A stretch of 64,000 nt of DNA from Bacteroidaceae bacterium (GTDB lineage Bacteria > Bacteroidota > Bacteroidia > Bacteroidales > Barnesiellaceae_A), in NCBI GenBank assembly GCA_017481745.1, contig JAFUOV010000024.1:1-64000 (forward strand). Direction: 5' to 3'. The notes below the pieces were generated by a model. The model was given only the letters and a program-made list of their open reading frames with translations, did no database searches and was not told the origin of the DNA. Of this stretch, positions 33,741 through 41,272 are shown in pieces; within the stretch, counting starts at the first letter, position 1, and each line of letters begins with the position of its first letter. Made by a program: the position numbers and the translations under genes.

Positions 33741-33780
33741 AAACCAATCGCACAGCCACCGGCTGTGCGATTGGTTTTTT
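33741..33780. terminator. Strong terminator after the PAS gene, facing the efflux operon
   Basis: A perfect 17-bp stem (33,741-33,757 with 33,761-33,777) and a 3-base loop are followed by T residues. The A-rich left side makes it bidirectional, so it can also end the leftward efflux operon. Confidence 0.92.
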
Positions 33781-33807
33781 AGAGAACCTTTGCAATAGTA
33801 GCAACCA

Positions 33808-35451
33808 CTATTCGGTTGTTGTTCCCGACCACTTGCTTACAAATGGTATGGGGATGCGACGGTATATCTTGAGGCTGTTCTTTATACCCTTGCGAATGGT
33901 GCTCCACTTGGGATGGATAGCCGAGGGTCGTATCGTATCGGTTGCCACTGCCAACAGCATTACTATCATTAAGATAGCTATCATCAACAACCAACCGAAT
34001 ATTTCCTTCATCGACACTATCATGGCGTGTTGTTGCACAATGCCATAGAGTTGCCCATGCGGAATGTGCGTAGCAATGGTATTGACAGCCGTCATCTTGC
34101 TACCTATGAGCATGGCATTCTTTGCCATCGTATGCTCAAATATCTCGCCCAATATGGCAGGACCTATGTTGCTGCCCAATACGGCACTTGCAAAACCGTT
34201 GATGGTGAGTGCTTGCGCAAAGTTGGGGAAGGGCAGCCCGGCTTGCGATATGGCTGTGAGAAAGCATATCGAGCATATTACAACCGCAGCCCCTCGGCAG
34301 AATAGGGGGATGATGAGCATCTCTTTCTCGAGGTTATAGTCGATAAAGAAATAGAAGTAGGCGAGATATACTGCTGCAAACGCAAAGCCTATGATGGTCA
34401 TGGTCTTAAACCGCCAACGGCGTTTGGCAAACACGATGTAGCAGAATATGCAACTGAATATCACGCCGGCAAAAACATACCAATTGAGCGATATAGCATT
34501 TACCGCATCATAGCCCAAGATTACTTCGCCGAAGGCGTGTTCAAACACATGCTCGGTCGATACCAGAAAGTCGATAATGATATACAATATCGTGGTCTTG
34601 ATGATGATGTGGTTTTTCCACACGATAGGGGCTATATATGGGTGCCGCAGCAACTTCATGCGCCACACATTGATTACTATACCTATTATGGCAAAGAGTG
34701 TGGCTGTGCGTATATGCACCGAGTACCACCAATCGTAATGGTCGCCGTAGAGGCATATAAACACGATGCACAGCATTACACCGCCCCACAATGCCGAGCC
34801 GAGCCAATCAATACCGAACAGAGGCAACTTGGGCATGCTGCGGTGGTGGCGTATGAGTAGTGTTGTGAGCATAAATACAACACTCAACAGCCCTATAACG
34901 AGCCAATGTATATATCGCCACGAGCTCCAGAAGGCAGTGTATACCGTAATGATACCATCGAGCTGCATGCTGCCTTGCACTATCAGGTAGATAAAGCAGA
35001 ACCACTCTGCCATGTCGCGCTTGGGGGTAATCCACAGCTGTATGGTGGTGTTGCAGGCAAACGTTCCCCACATCCTGAACCAGCCTGCTATAAAGCAAGT
35101 GGTAACAAGCAGAGGTACATTGGTAGTGTGTAAGCATATCAAGTTGCAGATGATGAGTGCCACACTACACGTCTTGAGGCTTGTGCGGAGAGAGAATCGG
35201 AATTTCAGCCTGAACATCACAGCAAAGTTGAGCGACATGCCCACCAGCGAGGCATATCCTGCCATCATGATGTCTTCGTGCATCAATGCCGTTGCGCCCA
35301 CCATATTGGAGGCTGCTGCCAAGTATACACCTCCCGATAGTTGAAATATCAACACAAAGGCAATGAATATCCAAGGCTTCAGCTTCCGAGGTACAATACC
35401 CCTAACGTCGGGGATGTCGAAACATCCTTTCTGTATCAATGGTGCTCCCAT
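33808..35451 (-). CDS. MFS efflux transporter of the EmrB/QacA type (14 helices)
   Basis: This 547-residue inner-membrane protein has about 14 hydrophobic helices, as in drug:H+ antiporter family 2. The N-terminal part contains the usual YLAAASNMVGATALMHEDIMMAGYASLVG segment (key MVGATALMHED) and GWFRMWGTFACNTTIQLW. Loop A is not the classic GxLaDrxGrk motif, so it is a diverged Bacteroidetes subgroup. It is the last gene of a tolC-hlyD-MFS operon, overlapping the HlyD stop by one base (TAATG), and so should form a tripartite pump. Substrates could be drugs, bile acids or fatty acids. A bidirectional terminator follows. Confidence 0.88.
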   Translation of the reverse strand: MGAPLIQKGCFDIPDVRGIVPRKLKPWIFIAFVLIFQLSGGVYLAAASNMVGATALMHEDIMMAGYASLVGMSLNFAVMFRLKFRFSLRTSLKTCSVALIICNLICLHTTNVPLLVTTCFIAGWFRMWGTFACNTTIQLWITPKRDMAEWFCFIYLIVQGSMQLDGIITVYTAFWSSWRYIHWLVIGLLSVVFMLTTLLIRHHRSMPKLPLFGIDWLGSALWGGVMLCIVFICLYGDHYDWWYSVHIRTATLFAIIGIVINVWRMKLLRHPYIAPIVWKNHIIIKTTILYIIIDFLVSTEHVFEHAFGEVILGYDAVNAISLNWYVFAGVIFSCIFCYIVFAKRRWRFKTMTIIGFAFAAVYLAYFYFFIDYNLEKEMLIIPLFCRGAAVVICSICFLTAISQAGLPFPNFAQALTINGFASAVLGSNIGPAILGEIFEHTMAKNAMLIGSKMTAVNTIATHIPHGQLYGIVQQHAMIVSMKEIFGWLLMIAILMIVMLLAVATDTIRPSAIHPKWSTIRKGIKNSLKIYRRIPIPFVSKWSGTTTE

Positions 35452-36485
35452 TAGTAGTTAACTTCACATTCTACATTAAGTCCGGCGCGAAGGCGTTTCA
35501 TATCCTCTGCCTTGTTCTCTTCAGTAAATTCTATACGCACCGGCACACGTTGCTCTATCTTGACAAAGTTGCCTGCCGAGTTGTCTTGAGGCAGCAGCGA
35601 CACACTTGCACCGGTCGAAGCCGACAGCGATTTTACCACACCTTTGAAGGTTACATTGGGCACAGCATCAACCTTTATCTCTACGTCCATGCCTACACCT
35701 ATGTTGGCAGTTTGTGTCTCTTTATAGTTGGCTATCACCCACACCTCGCTCTCGTCTACGATTTCGACCATAGTCTGTCCCGGCTGAACAAGCTGACCCT
35801 CTTGTATATTCTTGTGTGAGGTATATCCGTCGCAGGGGGCAGTGATGATGGTATATGAAAGGTTGAGGTTTGCCAAATCGAGTGCCGCTTGAGCCAGCTC
35901 GATACCGGCGTTGTTCTGTGTGAGGCGTTGCGACAACTCCTCGCGGGCGAGGGCAGTCGATTGGCGTTGGCGTTTCAGTGTTTCGTATTTGGCTTTCATA
36001 GCCTCATAGTTGGTCTTCACACCGTCATATTGTTGGCGTGTAACAGCCTTTTGCGCCAACAGATTTTCGTAGCGGTGAAAGTCTTTCTCGGCATTTTCCA
36101 TCACGATACGTGCCTCCTCGATGGTAGCCTCGTTTACAGCGATGTTGTTGCTGATGGTCGAGATGGTGCTACCGGTAACGTTACGCCCGGCAAGGGCGTT
36201 TTCATAGTCGGCTTTGGCTTGCGCAAGGTGCAGACGGAACTCGCTATCTTCGATGATGACCAGCGTATCGCCCTTCATAACGTGAGTATATTCTTCAAAA
36301 CGTATCTCTTTGATGAAGCCCGGTACACGGCTGTTTACGGGGACAATGTGTTGGTTGATTTGAGCATTGTCGGTATACTCTACATTGCCCAGATGTATAA
36401 ACTTCGATGCCACCCAGGTAACACCTATCAATAATACTAAGATTACCAATATTCCCGATAAGATTTTTTTTACTCTCTTTTTCAT
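35451..36485 (-). CDS. HlyD/EmrA-type periplasmic adaptor
   Basis: This 344-residue membrane fusion protein links the MFS pump to the outer-membrane channel. It has one N-terminal membrane helix (about residues 9-28), then the beta-barrel/lipoyl half (PVNSRVPGFIKEIRFEEYTHVMKGDTLVIIED), a long coiled-coil hairpin (about 75-205), and the second lipoyl half (LSYTIITAPCDGYTSHKNIQEGQLVQPGQ) followed by the beta-barrel domain. Its start overlaps the TolC gene by four bases (ATGA) and it shares TAATG with the MFS gene, which shows tight translational coupling. Confidence 0.93.
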   Translation of the reverse strand: MKKRVKKILSGILVILVLLIGVTWVASKFIHLGNVEYTDNAQINQHIVPVNSRVPGFIKEIRFEEYTHVMKGDTLVIIEDSEFRLHLAQAKADYENALAGRNVTGSTISTISNNIAVNEATIEEARIVMENAEKDFHRYENLLAQKAVTRQQYDGVKTNYEAMKAKYETLKRQRQSTALAREELSQRLTQNNAGIELAQAALDLANLNLSYTIITAPCDGYTSHKNIQEGQLVQPGQTMVEIVDESEVWVIANYKETQTANIGVGMDVEIKVDAVPNVTFKGVVKSLSASTGASVSLLPQDNSAGNFVKIEQRVPVRIEFTEENKAEDMKRLRAGLNVECEVNY

Positions 36486-37831
36486 AATACTCCTGTGATA
36501 TATAGTAGTTTGTAATAATAGTAAATAATGTTGATTTGTGCGTTGACCAATTTTTGCTCGGCATCCAACTTGGCATTAGAGGCGTCGAGCATATCGGTGA
36601 TAAGAGCCATGTCGTTGCGATAGCGGTTGGAGGTTACGTCGTAGTTTTGCAAGGCAAGTTCTACGCTTTTTTGTTGTGTCTTAAACTCCTCCAGCGACTC
36701 CAAGTAGCGTGTGTAGTCGGCATTGATTGCCAATGTAATCTGCTCTTCGGTAGCATCGTATTCTTCCATGGCTTTGTGTGTGGCAGCGCGGTTGCGGCTC
36801 AACTTCTTGTTGGTCTTGAACAGCGATGAGATATTGTAGTTGACACCAATGCCCACATACCAGTAGTTGAAGTTTTTGTCGATAGGGGGTACTTCTATTG
36901 TGATAGGTCCATCCATCTTGTAACCGGCAAAAAGTGCTATGTGGGGCAGGCGCTCGGCTTTGATAATCGACTCGTTTTTTTGGCTCATTTTTACGCCGGT
37001 TTCTGCCATCTTCAGTATAGAAGAGTTGCTCTTGGCATTCTCCACCCAATAGTCGTAGTTGGCACTCGGGATAGAAAGTTGCAGGATGGTCGAGTCGGGG
37101 ATGATGGTGTAGTTGTCCGAGAGCCCCAGCGTGGTAGTCAAGTTGCGATTTAAGATAGACAGAGTATTGTCGATCTGTGTGAGTTTGAGCTCGAGGTTCG
37201 ACAGTAGAAGTTCGTAGCGTGTAATGTCGTTTTTGAGCACAATACCCTCTTGCTCACGTGCGTTCATGTCTTTGATGACCTCACGTGTTTGACTGATGTT
37301 TTCTTCCAATACAAGTCGCATATTGCGGCACTTATAAAGGTCGAGGTAGTAGCCGATGAGCATAAAGTGTAGCGCATTTCGCTTGTCGTCGACTTGTAAG
37401 CGAGCCATGTCGCGTTGCAACTCGGCCATTCCTATACCATGTTTTATGGCACCGCCGGCAAATACTACCTGACTTGCTTCGAAAGCAAAGTTGTTGCCCA
37501 AGTGGGGGATAGGTGCATTGGTAAAGTTAGAGAAGTCGCGGTCGGTTATAAAACCATCACCCAGATAGCTCACCGACACATTGGCGTTGAGGTCGGGCAG
37601 GCGACTGGATTTTGCCACTCTGATACCCTCCTCGGCTTCTTGCAGTCCGCTCACCAACGGGCGCAGTTGCTTGCTATTGGTGTCGGCAAGACGAAACATC
37701 TCGTCGACTGTCAGGATGCCGTCTTGACAATCGGTAGGAGCGTTCTGTGCCGTTGCCATGTCTTGTGGCAAGGCTGTTTTGGCGCATAGCGTTATGCAAC
37801 ATAACACTATGAGCAATCTTAAATTGTTCAT
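36482..37831 (-). CDS. TolC-family outer-membrane efflux protein
   Basis: This 449-residue outer-membrane channel of the tripartite pump has a signal peptide (MNNLRLLIVLCCITLCAKTALP), then two helical repeats with the family pattern (LTVDEMFRLADTNSKQLRPLVSGLQEAEEGIRVAKSSRLPDLNANVSVSY, key RVAKSSRLPDLNANVS; second repeat GVKMSQKNESIIKAERLPHIALFAGY). It opens the operon. Its unusually long leader of about 210 bases carries a 36-codon ORF and a hairpin (37,876-38,016). Confidence 0.93.
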   Translation of the reverse strand: MNNLRLLIVLCCITLCAKTALPQDMATAQNAPTDCQDGILTVDEMFRLADTNSKQLRPLVSGLQEAEEGIRVAKSSRLPDLNANVSVSYLGDGFITDRDFSNFTNAPIPHLGNNFAFEASQVVFAGGAIKHGIGMAELQRDMARLQVDDKRNALHFMLIGYYLDLYKCRNMRLVLEENISQTREVIKDMNAREQEGIVLKNDITRYELLLSNLELKLTQIDNTLSILNRNLTTTLGLSDNYTIIPDSTILQLSIPSANYDYWVENAKSNSSILKMAETGVKMSQKNESIIKAERLPHIALFAGYKMDGPITIEVPPIDKNFNYWYVGIGVNYNISSLFKTNKKLSRNRAATHKAMEEYDATEEQITLAINADYTRYLESLEEFKTQQKSVELALQNYDVTSNRYRNDMALITDMLDASNAKLDAEQKLVNAQINIIYYYYKLLYITGVL

Positions 37832-37875
37832 AAATAATAGATTATAATAAGTAATAATGATAACGATGTGAAGAG

Positions 37876-37902
37876 ATGTAGGTCGCTGTTGTCAACCTAC
37901 AT
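37876..37902 (-). promoter_or_regulatory. Hairpin between the leader ORF and the TolC gene
   Basis: ATGTAGGT (37,876-37,883) pairs perfectly with ACCTACAT (37,895-37,902) around an 11-base loop. It starts 3 bases after the leader ORF stop and ends 45 bases before the TolC start. No T tract follows, so it is not a plain terminator. Confidence 0.5.
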
Positions 37903-37905
37903 ATA

Positions 37906-38016
37906 TCAAGCTGTAAGATGTCCTGTACTCTTCCACTTTTCCATGCAACAATGCTTGGGTAGTATATTACCCGATAAGAGGTTGAGTGAGTGAAGTTTGG
38001 ATATTGCTTGTTTCAT
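37906..38016 (-). CDS. Candidate 36-residue leader peptide of the efflux operon
   Basis: ATG at 38,016-38,014 opens a 36-codon ORF ending with TGA at 37,908-37,906. It begins MKQAISKLHSLNLLSG and contains PKHCCMEKWKSTG near its end, with a Cys-Cys pair and Lys/Trp-rich tail. The predicted transcription start lies about 28 bases upstream (promoter 38,051-38,082), and a hairpin follows just after the stop. This order (promoter, short ORF, hairpin, structural genes) is that of ribosome-mediated attenuation. A GGGTA/TACCC stem lies inside the ORF (37,957-37,972). I know no family for it. Chance cannot be ruled out. Confidence 0.45.
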   Translation of the reverse strand: MKQAISKLHSLNLLSGNILPKHCCMEKWKSTGHLTA

Positions 38017-38050
38017 CGTTTTGTATTGAACTATGCGTTCGTAAATCGCC

Positions 38051-38082
38051 GCAAAAATAGTTAAAATTTTGCAGTTAAGCAA
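38051..38082 (-). promoter_or_regulatory. Promoter of the efflux operon
   Basis: On the minus strand TTG (38,082-38,080), a 20-base spacer and TATTTTTGC (38,059-38,051) match the consensus fully. This places transcription start near 38,044 and gives a leader of about 210 bases. The rest of the 37,832-38,284 gap (38,083-38,223) is AT-rich with no clear signal. Confidence 0.75.
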
Positions 38083-38223
38083 GAGCTATTTTAATTCTGT
38101 ATATGATATTCTATGTTATAATATACTGATTATCATATCTATAAATGCTTGCTGCGAAAGATAAATAAGTTGAAAAAATTCCCTTTTACAAGTAGACGAT
38201 ATATAAAGAAAAAATCAAACAAG

Positions 38224-38258
38224 TTTGTTCTTTGTTGTCTTACTTTTGCTATCTTTGT
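38224..38258 (+). promoter_or_regulatory. Promoter of the endonuclease I gene
   Basis: TTTG (38,224-38,227), a 22-base spacer and TATCTTTGT (38,250-38,258). The -7 element is a full match, the spacer slightly long. The start codon is 27 bases on. Confidence 0.55.
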
Positions 38259-38284
38259 ACGCTTATATATAGAGAGATTTATTT

Positions 38285-39658
38285 ATGTCTAATTTGAAAA
38301 AGATATTTACATTTATCTCGCTATCATTAGCCTTGATTGCGGTAGCAGAGATGCCCCGAGATTACTATCCCGACAATCTCGAGGGACGTAATAAAGAAGA
38401 TCTTAAGACTGCATTGCACAAGCTTATAAAGGTGCATACTCGCATTGAGTATGGCAGTAAAGGTACGTGGGTTGTATTCCGCGAAAGTGATGTGCGCGAC
38501 GACGGTAGTATATGGGATATGTACTCCGATGTAAGACGCTTTTTCCCCTCGTCGGGAGCGCACCGCGATATGAATATAGAGCATAGTGTGCCCAAGAGTT
38601 GGTGGGGCGACGACTATCCCTATACGGTCGATGCCTCTTTCGACTTGCATCACCTTGTCCCCTCTGATGCCGATGCCAATTCTGCCAAGTCAAATTATGC
38701 ACTCGGCGAGGTACAAGGTACTCCCAAGTTTGATAACGGTGTGTCGAAGGTGGGCAAGGCTACCGGCTATTCGCACAATGTATTTGAACCTGCCAACGAG
38801 TATAAGGGCGACTTTGCCCGTATGTATATGTACTTTGTTACTTGTTACCAAGACTATACATGGGTGTCGTCGGGTCCTATCATGTTTACAACCGGCGCAT
38901 ATCCTACGCTCAACGAGTATTCGCGCAATTTGTTGCTCAAGTGGCACCGCCAAGACCCGGTGAGCACCAAGGAGATACTACGCAACAATGCTGTATACAA
39001 TCACCAGCACAATCGCAACCCCTTTATCGACTATCCGCATTTGGCAGAGCACATCTGGGGTAACCGCACCGAGTATGCCTTTATGTTTAATGGCGAAGAT
39101 GTTGTAGCTCCCGAGCTCGATGTCAAGACGGGTAATGTCATATCGCTCGGTAGCGAGATATTGGGTGGTAGCCATACCTTGCTCTACACAATAAAAGGTG
39201 AAGATATTTCGGTCGATATAGACCTCTCGGTAATCGACGATTATAACAACTTCAGTATCGCTGCCAATACATTGAGCGCCGACGAGTTGAATAGCTCGGC
39301 GGGGGCAACGGTGGCTATACACTATCATCCCCAGAGTTATGGTACTCATACCGCACAATTGTGCTTGTCGAGTAAAGATTTTCCCGACGATATAGTATTG
39401 CAGCTGCGAGGATTGTGTATGAACCAAACTCCGCAGATTGTGATGGTAGACAACCTAAAGGCTACTTATAAACAGACCGATGCCGACATCAGTCTTGAGC
39501 TTCGCAATTGTTCCGAAGTTGTTACATGGTATGTCGACGGCAAGCAACTTGACGGCAATGTGTTGTCGCCTTCACAACTTGCTGTAGGTATGCATAAGAT
39601 TTCGTTCAAGACGGCAAATGTCGCCGGTAACGTAAGAATTTCTATAACTGCAAAATAA
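38285..39658 (+). CDS. Secreted endonuclease I family nuclease
   Basis: This 457-residue protein has a signal peptide (about residues 1-21, ALIAVAEM) and the endonuclease I (EndA/Dns) core at about 60-260. Key segments are NIEHSVPKSWWGDD, DLHHLVPSDADANSAKSNYALGEV, and the later WHRQDPVSTKEILRNNAVYNHQHNRNPFIDYP (key NHQHNRNPFID), which hold the catalytic His and metal ligands of the beta-beta-alpha metal nuclease fold. The last 190 residues are Ig-like beta-sandwich repeats, probably for surface attachment or DNA binding. Such enzymes degrade extracellular DNA for nutrients or biofilm control. The next gene is 8 bases downstream. Confidence 0.9.
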   Translation: MSNLKKIFTFISLSLALIAVAEMPRDYYPDNLEGRNKEDLKTALHKLIKVHTRIEYGSKGTWVVFRESDVRDDGSIWDMYSDVRRFFPSSGAHRDMNIEHSVPKSWWGDDYPYTVDASFDLHHLVPSDADANSAKSNYALGEVQGTPKFDNGVSKVGKATGYSHNVFEPANEYKGDFARMYMYFVTCYQDYTWVSSGPIMFTTGAYPTLNEYSRNLLLKWHRQDPVSTKEILRNNAVYNHQHNRNPFIDYPHLAEHIWGNRTEYAFMFNGEDVVAPELDVKTGNVISLGSEILGGSHTLLYTIKGEDISVDIDLSVIDDYNNFSIAANTLSADELNSSAGATVAIHYHPQSYGTHTAQLCLSSKDFPDDIVLQLRGLCMNQTPQIVMVDNLKATYKQTDADISLELRNCSEVVTWYVDGKQLDGNVLSPSQLAVGMHKISFKTANVAGNVRISITAK

Positions 39659-39666
39659 TTTTCAAG

Positions 39667-40359
39667 ATGAAGAAATTTCAAAATATAATATCTTTGGCTT
39701 TTATGTTCTTGTTGGCAATATCGTTGCCGGCATGTAACGAAACCGACGACTTCTCTCTCTCGTGTGGCGAAGCACTTACTATTGCCGAGGGCTCTTCCGA
39801 TGTGATAGAGGTGCGAGGTACTATCGACTTTTCTATAAAAACCGACAACAACAATGTTGCCTGTGAAAAGAACGGTTCTACCATTACCGTTACCGGTGTA
39901 AAGGTAGGACAGACTCGACTCACCGTCAGCAACAACGAGGGACAACAGCTCTCTTGTGTCATTACGGTAGACAGGAGCGAGTTGCAGAAAAATTTTGTCA
40001 ACGACCGCACGCCTCGTATCGAAAATTGGATGCATCAAATTATTCGCACCGAAACGACTGCCGGCTTGCAAGTTACGCGCGAAAACAATATTGATGCCGA
40101 TGGATATGTGTCGGAAGGTACAACATCCTTTGGTTTCTGTTTTGTCGAAACGGGCGATTTCTGCCGCCTCTCGGCAAAGGGCGATTTTGCTTCGCGCGGT
40201 GTTTACCAAGACGGTAAAATAGCCATTTGCAGTGATGGCAAGACCGAGTACTATCTGTGTGAGAAAGTCGATGTGCAGAAAGTTTATGAAGGGCACGTTT
40301 GGATAGTAGTTACTTGTAAGGAACTGCCCGAGATACGTATTGTAACCGAAGTGTTTTAA
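39667..40359 (+). CDS. Lipoprotein with a bacterial Ig-like (BIG2-like) domain
   Basis: This 230-residue lipoprotein (lipobox LPAC) has a signal MKKFQNIISLAFMFLLAISLPAC. Residues of about 30-105 follow a bacterial Ig-like pattern (EGSSDVIEVRGTIDFSIKTDNNNVACEKNGSTITVTGVKVGQTRLTVSNNEGQQLSCVITV, key ITVTGVKVGQTRLTVSN). A second beta-rich region of about 120 residues is unknown. It is probably exposed on the outer membrane. It is cotranscribed with the endonuclease gene and lies 19 bases before menA. Its role is unknown. Confidence 0.82.
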   Translation: MKKFQNIISLAFMFLLAISLPACNETDDFSLSCGEALTIAEGSSDVIEVRGTIDFSIKTDNNNVACEKNGSTITVTGVKVGQTRLTVSNNEGQQLSCVITVDRSELQKNFVNDRTPRIENWMHQIIRTETTAGLQVTRENNIDADGYVSEGTTSFGFCFVETGDFCRLSAKGDFASRGVYQDGKIAICSDGKTEYYLCEKVDVQKVYEGHVWIVVTCKELPEIRIVTEVF

Positions 40360-40378
40360 TCCATAATACATACGCATT

Positions 40379-41272
40379 ATGAAACCCGAAACTCGCAAAG
40401 CTTGGATTGATGCTACTCGCCCGTGCACGTTGCCGGCATCGGCAGCTCCTGTTGTTGCTGCTACGGCATACGCATGGTACGACGGTGTGTTGGTGTGGGG
40501 AGCTGCTCTTTTGTGTCTGGCATTTGCCTTGTTGGCGCAGATTGCATCGAACATGGGCAATGATTACTTCGACTACAAAAAGGGTGGAGATACCCCCGAT
40601 AGAGTAGGTCCTCAACGTGCAGTAGTATCGGGTCTTATTTCGCCACGAGCCATGCTGGTAGCTACACTTGCAGTGTTGTTGACGGCGTGCTGCGTAGGAT
40701 TGTGCTTGGTCTATTATGGTGGATGGCAACTCATTCCGGTGGGTGCTGTTATTGCCATTTTTGCGTTGGCATACTCGGCTGGTCCGTTCCCCCTTTCGCG
40801 ATATGGATTGGGCGATGTTACGGTCTTTATCTTCTTTGGAATAATCGCTGTAAACTTTACCTACTATGTGCAATCGGGCGTTTTCACGATGCCTGTGTTT
40901 CTTGCATCGGTAGCGCAAGGTGTTCTGGCAATAAATATTTTGTTGGTAAACAACTATCGTGATATGGAAGAAGATGCCGCTTGCAACAAACGCACAACGG
41001 TAGTCCTGTTTGGTCGTCGTTTTGCCTCGACTTGGTATCTGCTCAATGGCTTTGTGGCTACAGCCTGCACATGGCAAGTGTGGTGCGCGGCATCATATTG
41101 GTTGCTGTTGTTGCCGGCTCTCTATCTGTTCATGCACATAGCAACATATCGACAACTCGTACAACTGCGCGGTACAGCTCTCAACCCGTTGTTGGGACGA
41201 ACATCGGTCAACCTCCTTTGCTTTACGCTTCTGATGTTGTTGGCTATGATATTAAATAGGACGATGTTATGA
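40379..41272 (+). CDS. menA: 1,4-dihydroxy-2-naphthoate polyprenyltransferase
   Basis: MenA attaches the isoprenoid tail to dihydroxynaphthoate in menaquinone synthesis, needed for anaerobic fumarate respiration. The 297-residue membrane protein has eight to nine helices and the UbiA-type Asp motifs: NMGNDYFDYKKGGDTPDR (first) and NNYRDMEEDA (second), which bind Mg2+ and the prenyl diphosphate. The end overlaps the next gene by four bases (ATGA), so the two are coupled. Length and motifs match the family. Confidence 0.95.
   Translation: MKPETRKAWIDATRPCTLPASAAPVVAATAYAWYDGVLVWGAALLCLAFALLAQIASNMGNDYFDYKKGGDTPDRVGPQRAVVSGLISPRAMLVATLAVLLTACCVGLCLVYYGGWQLIPVGAVIAIFALAYSAGPFPLSRYGLGDVTVFIFFGIIAVNFTYYVQSGVFTMPVFLASVAQGVLAINILLVNNYRDMEEDAACNKRTTVVLFGRRFASTWYLLNGFVATACTWQVWCAASYWLLLLPALYLFMHIATYRQLVQLRGTALNPLLGRTSVNLLCFTLLMLLAMILNRTML

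Noticed and set aside
39466-40560. A 364-codon ORF on the minus strand across three rightward genes
   Set aside because: It runs antisense to the endonuclease end, the lipoprotein and menA, all of which are convincing, and has no recognisable protein features.
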